A stretch of 64,000 nucleotides of DNA from Phytophthora hibernalis (Eukaryota; Oomycota; Peronosporomycetes; Peronosporales; Peronosporaceae), in the NCBI GenBank assembly GCA_012656075.1, contig JAAKBF010000116.1:62001-126000 (forward strand). The letters run 5' to 3'. Positions 1 to 8,798 of this stretch are shown piece after piece. The position numbers and the translations under genes were made by a program. The notes under the pieces are model-generated. The model did not search any database and had not been told where the DNA came from. It saw only the letters and a program-made list of their open reading frames with translations. Position 1 is the first letter of the stretch, and the number at the start of each line of letters is the position of its first letter.

Positions 1-1063
1 GTGTTCCGTCACTTTTGGTGGCCTCACATGTACAAGTGGGTACGTGCAAACGTGTGAGACATGTCAGCGTGTGAAGCCCGCTCCCTCTCTTCAAGTGGGT
101 ACGTGCAAACGTGTGAGACGTGTCAGCGGGCTTCACACGCTCGCCGTCCGCTCCTTTGTTGAGCTTATCGGTAACGGCGGATTGTTGGTGCTCGGTGAGC
201 ATGGACTTCATCTTTGAGCTTCCGGCAGATACGCGCGACCATACTGGCATACTGGCATTCTGGTCTTCGTCTGCCGTCTAAGCAAGATGGTACGGCTGGC
301 CGCGGTGAAGTAGAGCGTGACAGCGCCGTGGGCGGATCAGCCGTTTGAAGATATTGTCTTTCGCCACCATGGCCTCCCGGAGGCGTTTGTAAGCGATCGG
401 GATCCTCGCTTCCTGTCACACTTCTGGACACACTTGTTCCGCCTTCTCGGTACGAGACTGGATATTTCCATCCGCAGACGGAGGTCAAACCGAGCGGGTG
501 AACCGCGTGTAGGAAGACGTGCAGCGCAGCGTCTGCGCCGAAGAACCCACGAAGTGGAGCACGTTGCTGCCTCAAATGGAGTTTGCACTCAACAATGCGG
601 TGCCTGCGTCGACGGGTTTCACCCCATTCTACGTTAACGGGCTGCGGCACCTGCGTACGCCGTTGTCGTTGCCTCCGGCTTCAAATTTGGGTGAGGGAGG
701 CTGTCGCCGAGGATCCCCGTGGCCTCAAAGGCCTTCGATCGTTCGTCAAACGGAACCTGCTCACGTTCATTGAGACAGGAGGGGCGGTAAGACAGCGCAT
801 CCGAAACGCTATGGCGGCGGCACAAGACACACAGGAAGAAAACAGTGATCGTTTGGGGCGTAAGAACACACAGATGTTTGTATTAGGGGACCAGGTCCTC
901 TTAAACGCGAAGTATCTTCCTCACCGCTGTGGGCAGCACGAAGCTCCGTCCTCGGTTTGTGGGCCGTTCACGATCATTGGGGTCCACGGCAACGCGTACA
1001 CGTTGGACTTGACGTGGGCTTGCTCAAGCCGTACCGCCCGGCGGAGGTGGCTGCTGAGGCGGG
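1..1063 (+). mobile_element. Ty3/gypsy integrase remnant (N-terminally truncated by the window)
   Basis: This is the integrase end of a gypsy-type polyprotein. Reading through frame changes, the start encodes part of the zinc-binding domain (FWWPHMYKWV, then CETCQR-like). Around 340-470 comes the core with VSDRDPRF (catalytic Asp), then HPQTDGQTERVNR-like residues near 470-510 (catalytic Glu region) and NNAVPASTGFTPFYVNG near 590-640. A post-core stretch (VLGDQVLLNAKYL, GPFTIIGVHGNAYTLDL) lies at 875-1015, and GLLKPYRPAEV at 1020-1053. At least three frames are needed, so as assembled it is a pseudogene. After about 1063 the sequence stops resembling this element and gag-like coding on the opposite strand begins. 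The chromodomain that normally ends this class reappears at 1622. Confidence 0.85.
33..128 (+). repeat. Direct duplication inside the integrase zinc-finger coding region
   Basis: Positions 33-70 and 92-128 are near-identical copies of a 37-38 bp segment (differing by one base, acat versus acgt) separated by about 21 bp. The segment encodes the end of the zinc-binding domain of the gypsy integrase. A short tandem duplication explains why the zinc-finger reading frame appears twice. Confidence 0.85.
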
Positions 1064-1629
1064 TGACTCGTCGAGTCCGATGAACTCGAAAACTGCCGAA
1101 AGGCATTCGTCATCATCTGTATCGCGTCGGCCTGAGTCAGAGCTGGAGCCGACGGCGGAGCCACCACGGCCGCAGAGGCACGGTTCTCCAACTCCGTCAC
1201 GCAGGTGTAGAGCTTGCGAATCCAACCGAGATGCTCTTCGAGAGCGGGGTGATCATTCCGAAGCGCCTGTTGGACGTCCGCGTTACTGCGGTCCAGCTGA
1301 GACAGACCCCGGTTCAGCTGGACGAACTGATCTTGCAGATCACGCGTTACACGCCCGAGACGATCCAGGTCCTGATGGACGTTCCGGTCAGAGGCCATCG
1401 CCGCTTCGACGCTCGGCACGCGTCCGCGCAGGGACGCAAGGTCCACCCGCTGCGCCTCCAGGAGCCGCTGGTAGCCCTCAACCGCGTCCAGAAAAGACCC
1501 ACGAGTTGACGGTACGTCCGTCGCAGAGGAGTAAGACGCCATCGAGCGATGGGGAGCATCATGGTCGGTCGACGCGTCCATTGCGTCCTCCGTCCCCATT
1601 GATTGGAAAGGAGGGCTCTCTACTTCCAC
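1024..1629 (-). pseudogene. Gag-like coiled-coil ORF (201 aa), opposite strand
   Basis: A 201-residue open frame lies between the integrase and chromodomain of the flanking + strand gypsy element. The central part (about residues 45-165) is heptad-like and charged, e.g. AVEGYQRLLEAQRVDLASL and LRNDHPALEEHLGWIRKLY. It is followed by an Ala/Pro segment and a Ser- and Pro-rich tail. Composition and context resemble the N-terminal part of oomycete gypsy Gag proteins, but I recognise no capsid or zinc-knuckle motif. Its first about 20 residues overlap the region antisense to the chromodomain, so a start at the internal Met (MASYSS) is more likely. Inference: a fragment of another element, in inverted orientation, lodged in the proline-rich linker of the + strand element. 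Confidence 0.5.
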
Positions 1630-1842
1630 GTTGAGAAGCTACTGAAACGTCGCATGCGTATCGGCCACTACCAGTATCTGGTGAAGTGGCGCGGCTATAC
1701 CAAGGCTCAGAGCACATGGGAGTCCGGTAGCCGCCTCTCAGAGGACTGCGCCGATGTCGTGGACGCTTACGAGCGCTCCCACGGAGCCGGTGCTAACCGG
1801 TCTGAGAACACTTCCAGGTTCTATCGGCTGGGACTGCCATGA
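1603..1842 (+). pseudogene. Gypsy C-terminal chromodomain fragment
   Basis: The stretch from about 1625 to 1790 encodes a chromodomain: HVEKLLKRRMRIGHYQYLVK, then WRGYTKAQSTWES, the usual YLVKWRGY...TWE signature of chromoviral integrases. Chromodomains of this kind bind methylated histone H3 and steer integration to heterochromatin. It is on the same strand as the integrase at 1-1063 and is probably its C terminus, displaced by about 560 bp of inverted gag-like DNA. The frame closes at 1842. Confidence 0.8.
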
Positions 1843-3218
1843 CTTCTCTATCGTCTGCACCACCTCCTCGAGGATCACCCCCGACGTGGGCATATTCCGG
1901 TCGAAGTGCCGCTTGTGCCACTGGTCGTCGACAATAATCTTCGCCATGCGAAAGCGAAGACGCCACTGGGCCAGCCAATCGATTCGATAAGGCGAGGCCA
2001 AGAACTCGGGCAGTGGTAGCCCATGTGGTGGAGCCACGCCCTGAAGTCGGTCTTGTTGGACTGTCGGGCCAGGCCTGCATCGGCGAGCAGCACGACCGGA
2101 CACTCATCGTAGTGAGAGACGGTCTGGCCAGGCGCGCGACTCAGTCACAGGTACCCGCGGTACTCAGAGACGGACCAATATCGCAATACAAGCAGCTGTT
2201 CTCGCGTGCGGGGAGACGTGGTCTCGTGTTCGCGCTTGCAGTCGCGGTGCTGCTCGGCAGCTACTTGGCCGGCGAGGGATCGATCGGCGAGGTGCTGCCG
2301 GATGTAGGACCGGAGCATCTCTGTCGGCACCTCTTCACCCTCCACGATGTTCGTAATGACTTGGGTCTTTCGCTCGAGGGTCCGCGCGGTCTCGCGCTCT
2401 GCCTTCTCACTCTCTGCGCTCCGCGCAACGGCAGCGGCGCTGCGAGGAGTGGAAGGGCTCCCGGGATGCAAGGCGCGTTGCTGCTCCGTAAGCGGTGGGG
2501 ACTTGTTGGGATCGTGGACCTCTCCCTGCTCGTGGTCGTCCACTTCAAGCTCGGACTCACCGTAGTCGACTTCGTCGGAACAGTCCTTCGGAGAATAGTG
2601 CTCAGCACGACGTGGCGGGTTCTCCTCAACCTCCATGTCCGTGGCGGACAGCTCCTTTGGAGCTTCTTCCATCCGGTTCGGCGGCGGCTGATTGTCGTTC
2701 GCTCCAGGAGCCGTGTGCATGTTGACGTCCTCGTCGCCAGTGATGAGCCCAGGGTTCGTGACGTCGGTGTCCGACTCGCTGCGGCTGCTGGCGTCTTCGT
2801 ATGGGCCGGGCAGTTAGACCGCATTGCGTTTGCTGGCTCGGGATCGGGTCTGGGGCGACTGTGGCGAATCGCCGGGCTTCTTAGAAGCGGCCTTCTGCTT
2901 CTTTGCGGCGGTTTTTTCGGCTTGGCAGCGGTGCGCTGGGCGCCTTGGCTTCGTGAGTATTTCCCATCTGGGAGTGGTGGCGCGTGCCCGTGAGGCGTCG
3001 GTGGTCTTCGGCGCGTCTGGTCTAGGGCGTGGCTTCTGGAATGAGGCGTCGCCTTCTCCGTCGCTGGATTCACCTTGGGACAGGTGCTTCCCGTTTGGGT
3101 GTGGGAGGGTGTAACGGGGCCACGCTGACCGCCGTGCAAAACAACTTATGAAAGGGGAGACCCAATGTTCTTCCGTGTGGTCCACACAAGCCCGCCTAAG
3201 TACGAGTGCATACTCCAC
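1793..3218 (-). pseudogene. Gag-like remnant, several overlapping frames
   Basis: On the minus strand, from about 3200 down to 1800, there are gag-like pieces in more than one frame. The clearest is 2720-2145 (191 aa): acidic and Pro-rich at first (MEVEENPPRRAEHYSP), then charged and helical (AESEKAERETARTLERKTQV, PTEMLRSYIRQHLADRSLAG). Upstream, 3139-2700 is Lys/Arg/Ser/Pro-rich. Downstream, 2103-1800 gives MAKIIVDDQWHKRHFDRNMP. No single frame covers it. The long + strand frame at 2013-2993 is its shadow. I cannot say whether this belongs to the same element as the ORF at 1024-1629; both are in the same orientation. Confidence 0.5.
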
Positions 3219-3615
3219 ATAAGTTGGTGTGTGACACCCGGATCCCGTCTAAGTACAATTGTATATTTTACACTGGATACGAATCGGACTTAAGGTAGAC
3301 GATTGATGGAGAGCCATCCATTTGGAGTACAGAAGTTTAGTATGCAGATAGTTAACAGTAGTTACAACCTTACAAGTGAGATTAATACTGTGAGTTTAAC
3401 TCTAACCCGGAAGTTCGCAAGTCGTTTGGTACTCGGTACCAGGAAACGACTGGAAGGCCAGCTTACAACAGAGACGCCAGGCGTCTGTTGTGGTTACGCG
3501 TTAACGCTTCCTCTAAGGCAAAGGTGCGTGTGACTCCCGCCACATATCCCGTTTCAATATCCTGAGTCTGGAGAGGCTGGTATTGTCAGTGTATTGGAGC
3601 TATCTGATGATAAAA
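3219..3615. other. Non-coding, AT-richer spacer between gag remnant and virus-like ORF
   Basis: No supported gene. A TGTGACACCC-type sequence at 3231 and GACTCCCGCCACA near 3530-3543 could be the edges of a solo LTR of about 313 bp, but no partner LTR or target duplication was found, so this is not claimed. The main visible structure is the palindrome cluster at 3420-3507, listed separately. Confidence 0.4.
3420..3507. repeat. Cluster of three tight palindromes
   Basis: Three adjacent inverted repeats with unrelated arms. First, 3420-3451: 8-bp arms, then inner 5-bp arms around a 3-nt loop, with a 3-nt bulge on one side. Second, 3465-3491: 5-bp plus 7-bp arms around a single-base loop, with a 2-nt bulge. 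Third, 3498-3507: the perfect palindrome GCGTTAACGC. They lie just past the stop of the virus-like ORF (which reads leftward and ends at 3616), where a transcript 3' end would form. Confidence 0.8.
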
Positions 3616-4098
3616 TTAATTAGCCTGCAAAGTACCAATCGTTGAAACATTGATGATTGCAGGCAAGCCAGATAGAAAGGCGCTTAGATCATAATTAACT
3701 ACTCCTTGATAGTAGCTAGTCGCATTGATGTAAGAGCCTGATTCTGTAATTGCAAGAGATCTACTAGATCCAGTCAGGCTAAGCGAACCATTGATCATCA
3801 ATCCTGTCAGAGTGCCAAATGATGTAATATTTGTTTGACTCGCTGTTGATAATGACCCTATCAGAGTTGTTGCCGCTATTGAATTGATACCACTTATACT
3901 ACCTGTAGATGAAAGCACCAATGCACTATTATTAGAAGCCGTGCCGGGACTAACATCACTCAGGTAGGTTAGACGGTAGTCACGTTTGCCAATATATAGG
4001 GGCTGCGCGTATTTGTACGTTAGATACTCACTGCGAAACGTAGAAAGCGGGGTTATAGGCTGTTGATATAAATGCCGGTTGTGGATAACTGAAACCAC
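3616..4098 (-). pseudogene. Virus/phage-type fibre-repeat protein remnant (160 aa open frame)
   Basis: Residues about 55-160 show the Gly/Ser/Thr/Asn-rich beta-repeat style seen in phage tail fibres and some large DNA virus surface proteins: ALVLSSTGSISGINSIAATT, then LSTASQTNITSFGTLTGLM, NGSLSLTG, and near the end a second partial unit, INVSTIGTLQAN. The only in-frame start is a GTG at 4098; a TGA lies directly upstream. The same frame carries protein-like sequence further upstream to about 4257 with only stop codons intervening, and downstream another frame continues to about 3560. It therefore looks like an internal piece of a longer, decayed gene. The block is AT-richer than its surroundings, suggesting transfer. 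No homologue was searched; a long-fibre protein of an oomycete-infecting virus or a captured phage-like gene are alternatives. Confidence 0.5.
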
Positions 4099-4325
4099 TC
4101 ATGATCAATTTTGTCTAGAGCTATATAGATCAAGCGACATTATCAAACGATCATGGTCGGTCTTAAAGAAGACAAGTGATGGGACTTCGCTTATTCCGGA
4201 TTTCGGCGCATCACTGTCCAAAAATATCGCTCGGCTGGTATGGGTGATATCTCCGCTCTAAATATCAAAACTTTGTTTAGAATGGTGGTACTTGACCCCT
4301 CTTTCAGCGAAAAAACAATCTCTGT

Positions 4326-4634
4326 TTGTATATACTCAAGCATTCTCCACATGTCTTCGTGGACTTAACCATCATTGCTCGCAACCCTCATCAGGAGCTG
4401 TATGAGTATCTTCGCGATAAACTGGATGAATTTGTCATATTTGCTGACCCAGATTTACCTCCCAGCGTCGAACAAGTACGACGAACCCCTCTAAGTTCGA
4501 ACAAGCCTGAGCTTCGGGAATCTGTGGCGGGTCGGATCTCATTGCGAGCTGAGTTTCCGGCGACGATCCTTGAGTCGTCGGATCTCGTGCTTCGGGCTCT
4601 AGTTTTACTTGAATCCCATCTTCAGAACCAGTAG
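4326..4634 (+). CDS. Unrecognised 102-aa ORF
   Basis: A compact open frame with protein-like composition: IARNPHQELYEYLRDKLDEF and VIFADPDLPPSVEQVRRTPL suggest a small helical domain followed by a Pro-containing segment and a Leu-rich helical end (SSDLVLRALVLLESHLQ). It has no membrane segment or signal peptide. It reads away from the virus-like ORF, with about 230 bp between the two starts. I do not recognise the family; it may be a fragment of a mobile-element protein. Whether it is expressed is unknown. Confidence 0.35.
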   Translation: MYILKHSPHVFVDLTIIARNPHQELYEYLRDKLDEFVIFADPDLPPSVEQVRRTPLSSNKPELRESVAGRISLRAEFPATILESSDLVLRALVLLESHLQNQ

Positions 4635-5696
4635 TCCCGGGTCACGGCACGATTGTGGTGGAGCGGGCTCTCAGAATTTACGTTCTGGAGGGCTCGATCT
4701 ACACACAAAGCGCACTTCACACACTGTACATCGCGTGCGGTGCGCTGAATTCCCGGGGTCTTGGCTAACGTGATTTCGTTGGACGGGTGCTCCAGCGTTC
4801 GATGCTAAAGTCGTCTGCGGGGTGACGTCTGCGTGGAAACCTTCACGCGAACGTCGAGTCTTGTAAGTCGAAGCGTCTCTCTAATAGACGTGACTTCTTC
4901 TCCGTAGAGGGTTGATTTGCTTTGCCTTGGCTGTCGGGGACGACGAGCTGCTTTTCCTTGGTCGTCTTGGTCGACGAGCTGCTATTCCTTGGTCGTCTTG
5001 GTCGACGAGCCGCTATTCCTTGATCGTCTTGTTTGACGAGCCGCTATTCCTTGGTTGTCGTTGCCGACGAGTTGGTATTCCTTGGTTGTCGTTGCCGACG
5101 AGTCGCTATTCCTGCACTTGCGGGACTTTGTTGCTATACCTGCCCTCGCGGGACTTGAGTTTAACGTGCCTTCCTGTCAGACACGGGTTGGGGGTTGAGA
5201 CCACGGCGAGTCTCCCTCGATCTACTGAAGAACGTATAGAACTTCACAGAAGCAGACGACGGAAACACTTAGTGTCCAAAAAGGTTGATTTGCCTTGAGC
5301 TCTTGGTTGCCAATTCGTGACTGACCTACAATTTTCCTACGCTTCGTGCTGACTACACCCACTTCGTGCGATCATCGACGCACCTTTATCCACAATTCAT
5401 CGGACGACCGGCTGCCTTTCCTGCGTGCTTGTCCAACGCCACAATCTTGTTTACGCTCCCGTGATGCGTTTGTTGAAGTTCGACGTTAAGTACGAACGTC
5501 GATCGTCGACCATCACTCTTCAGCAGTATTCCGGATAAGTACGACTCCACTCGTGGGTACACGTTGTCATGTGCCCTGAAGGTCTCCCGACGGTGACTTA
5601 TTCTCGACGCCGCATTCCATCAATCTTTTCCAACGCACTACACCACAGCCGCCCCCATCCGCGTGAAGCGTGCTCTCCAGGTAAGTTTCGTCGCTG
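4635..5696. other. Region without a supported gene; contains a minisatellite
   Basis: No gene is supported between the ORF ending at 4634 and the S/T-rich coding that begins near 5700. The open frame at 4912-5298 is produced by the 31-bp repeat and is not regarded as a gene. The DNA could be the leader or LTR of the element whose coding region follows, but no second copy is present in the window. Confidence 0.4.
4938..5123 (+). repeat. 31-bp minisatellite, about six copies
   Basis: Six consecutive 31-bp units of the form GACGAGCYGCTATTCCTTGG followed by YTGTCKTNG-like sequence, with 1-5 changes between neighbours. Adjacent pairs (copies 1-2, 4-5) are most alike, which suggests stepwise duplication. 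31 is not a multiple of three, so the repeat does not encode a periodic peptide. Confidence 0.85.
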
Positions 5697-5699
5697 ATG

Positions 5700-8559
5700 T
5701 CTGATTCTCCATCCATCGTCGCCTCCTTCCTTGCATCACCGCATGCGCTACTAACGCTAGGATGGATGTTCATGCTTTATCTTCGTTCTGACAACCCGTC
5801 GCGCACACCTCCATGTTCACCCTTCATCGCTCTCTTCATGTTCGGCACCGATTTCCACCTCGCCACAGACTTCGTCGACCACGGCGACATCACCTGACAC
5901 TTCGTCTGCTAGTGCCGTAGCTACTGCAACGTCCGCCCCAGGGAATTCGCAGGAGTTGACGTCGTATTGTCGGGAGTGCGCGGCTGGTCGATGACCCGCT
6001 TCAGCTCTGCCTGCTCTGCCTCGTGTGTTTCTGGGAATGCACCCTTATGCGGAGCAGTGTGCTGCAGCAGTTGGCCGCCGAGAATTACTCACTCGTTGTT
6101 GCCAATTCCGACATGGAGGGTCGAGTGACCGGTCTACTGAATCACGCAGCCGGACTTCACGCGGAGCTGGCAAATCTACGAGCAGAGTGGTTCGATCAGC
6201 GAGACCAGATTCAACAGGCGACCACGATGGCCACTTCCCAAGAGCAGTCGATTGTGCAGCTGGCACGTGAGCGGGGCGCACTTTGTCACGATATTGCCCA
6301 AGTTCGAGCGTCTTTGTAGTCCGTCGGGCAGTAGCTAGCCAGCGCCCAGTCCGCAAGTGATGTTGCGTTCCAGGATCTTGATGCAGAATTGCAGGCAGCG
6401 CAGGACCGAATTCGGGATCTACGGGCCGAACTTCGTACCGCTCAACGAGTCTCCATTTCTTCGGCGCCGTCTGGATATCTCACATTGCCATCGTCGACTA
6501 CCGAATCTATTCCTTCGCAACCTTCGACGTCACTCATTTCACTCTCAGCTCTTCAGCATGAGCTAGTTCGGTCTCAGGAAGGTGAACACCACGCTCGAGA
6601 AGCTGCCCATTCCGCCTCGATGCGTCGAGAGCAAGACGAGAAGAGTCTCCAAGCTGCCGAACAAGAGGTCCAACGTCTTCGTGGTGCCGTCTCCATGGCC
6701 ACGATCCGTGGCGACGCGTACAAAGATTCGTTTGATCAGAACGTCGAGCAACGGACGAAGGACAACGCGGAATCGTCCCAAGTGATCGAGTCACTCGGTA
6801 CGTATCGGGTTCTAGATCGGTCGGACTCCGCGATCTTTCTAATGTTTGTTCTGCATCCAGCCCAGCAAATTACCGAATTGGAGACCCGAGTCGCAGACTT
6901 GCGTCAAATTACCGAGCAGTACGGCGAGGAACAAGCGACTCTATCCTCGCGGGCCGACGATGCTGAAGAACGAGCAACCCGACTGGAAACTTCGTTGGCA
7001 TCGATGTCCACCTTTTGTGATGATGCAATCCCGTCGTGTGCGGGTTGAGAGACAGCTCGCTGCTGCGCGGACTGCTATCGCCCAAATAATCGGGTGAAGA
7101 ACACCTTGACTCAAGAACGCGACAACTTCGAGCAACAGCTGCGCCAAGCCCTCACTGATCGGGAGCTTGCATGTTCTACGCTCGAGCTGGTGCGAGGTGC
7201 GGTCTTCCCACCGCCGACTTCTACGTCCATTCCCGTAATTCCGTCCATGGGTGGGTCATCAGTGTTTCCCCATTTCCGCCTGGTTTGCCGCCTCGCCCCC
7301 GCAAAGCCCTGCGAATGCACGCGCCCCTGCAAGGTTCTGATGCGGCTACCCCAGAGGATCCAATACATGCAGATATCCCAGCCGCATCGACCCAGCCTCT
7401 CTTCTACGGGAAAAAGAAAATCTCGTTCGTCGACAGCCATACGTCGAGCCACAGTTTCACCACCGGGTCGACAGTCGAAGACGCCCAAGAAAATCTCCAG
7501 CGTCCCGCCCAAGAAGACTACGTCTAGGCTTCCAAAAGATATCCCCGGTGTTACAAGTCCATATCCGGATCCTCCACCGTCGACACTCGATTCATCTACT
7601 CCCGGATCGACCTCTTCGTCCCAACCGGCATCGTCGCGTCAAGCTTCAGCTCCAGGTGACGATAGCGGTGACGAGGGCTCATCATCGGGTGATTCTGACA
7701 GCGATTCAGAGGACAATTCCACGTCTCCCAACAACCACGATGCCGACGATGAAGAAGATGATGGAGTTCGTCGGGCCATGAATGCGATTCAGCCCTTCTT
7801 TCGCCCCGTCCTACCTCCTACCAGAGTTTTGGCTTCTTGGGGCAACACGGATGTTCGTCCTTGGGATGGTGATGCATTGCGTGCACTTCTCTTCGCGACG
7901 GTCACGGTCGACGAGATTCGTGTGATATTTCCACCTCCACTTGCCTCAGGTTGGATTCATCCCGCCAAACGACGTAAGGGTACGCCTAGCCCGATACACA
8001 ACGCGGCCCTGTTGACGGATATCCAGAACCAAAAATGCACTCCAAGAAACCCTGGTTGAAGCTGCGGAAACTGCCGCCCTCGCTGACTTTCGCCGTTGGG
8101 GATGTCGATTTCGCAACGTTGATCAGAGTTTATAACGTCCACCTGAATAAGTGGTGTCAAGTGTACTGGGACGTTCCCCGTGGGGAGAAGCCTTCTGAGT
8201 ACCTGCAGGATCTCTTGAGTGCAATGCCGGATCGTCGCTTGCGTGCCAAGGTCAACTTCGAGCAGACCGTGTTGCCTGAGGTAGTTCGTCTAATGAGTCA
8301 TGGGCATTGTGACATCGACATCCTGCTGGACCCCATCTTCATGATGTTCCCGCTATCCCGTAACCGCACGAAATGGTTTCTAGTTGGCGACGTTACCACG
8401 CTCGACGACGGCTCGGAGGACCCGAAGTGTTTGTTGCGGTCGATGCATGCGATCGACAAAGCAGAGCCTTGGCGAATTTTCTTTCACCGCACGCGAGCCG
8501 ACCACCCTGCCCAACATATTGCACGTCTTCGAAACAAGTTCATCCAAGCGGCCGAGTAG
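5700..8559 (+). pseudogene. Spliced coiled-coil / Ser-rich / conserved-tail gene, family not recognised
   Basis: A long + strand coding region in several frames. It begins with a Ser/Thr-rich leader (5850-5960), then coiled coil (6060-6320, 6389-7030, 7094-7200) with stretches such as LHAELANLRAEWFDQRDQIQ and AEQEVQRLRGAVSMATIRG. A Pro/Ser-rich and acidic linker follows (SGDSDSDSEDN at 7690-7720). It ends in a well-behaved domain at 8120-8556 (YWDVPRGEKPSEYLQDLLSA, HCDIDILLDPIFMMFPLSRN, DHPAQHIARLRNKFIQAAE). Frame changes occur near 6320, 7030, 7090 and 8030-8130. A clean intron lies at 6798-6860. The layout resembles a Gag-like first ORF of an LTR element or an oomycete-specific gene; nothing in it proves either. 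Confidence 0.5.
6798..6860 (+). other. Intron (63 bp) in the coiled-coil gene
   Basis: Donor GTACGT, branch-like CTAAT about 25 bases before the 3' end, acceptor CATCCAG. Removing the 63 bases joins ...ESL to AQQITELETRV, a seamless coiled-coil heptad. The length is a multiple of three with no stop codon, so the unspliced frame also stays open and hides the intron. Confidence 0.75.
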
Positions 8560-8798
8560 CGGTGCAGCTTCGTAGTCGTTTCTTCATTCGTAATTTCAAT
8601 TCACTCCATTTTACCTTCTTCTGGAATGTTTTCAGGTGCGCGACCTTGGTCACCTTCACATATACACATGCACTCCCCTTCCTCCTTCGATATACCAACG
8701 GCCTTCCCGTTGAGTTTTCTTCCATTGTTGATGACAGGGCCTGTTCCTGTATCACTCCTCCTCCTGTTAACGCAGCCATCCTGCGATACCTTCTACCT

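Noticed and set aside
2013..2993. 326-codon + strand open frame
   Set aside because: It is antisense to the gag-like minus-strand coding, with a low-complexity Val/Leu/Arg/Gly composition typical of a shadow frame.
3231..3545. Possible solo LTR (TGTGACACCC...CGCCACA)
   Set aside because: No partner copy, no target duplication and no primer-binding site could be found in the window.
4912..5298. 128-codon + strand open frame
   Set aside because: Created by the 31-bp minisatellite, which happens to lack stops in this frame; no domain.
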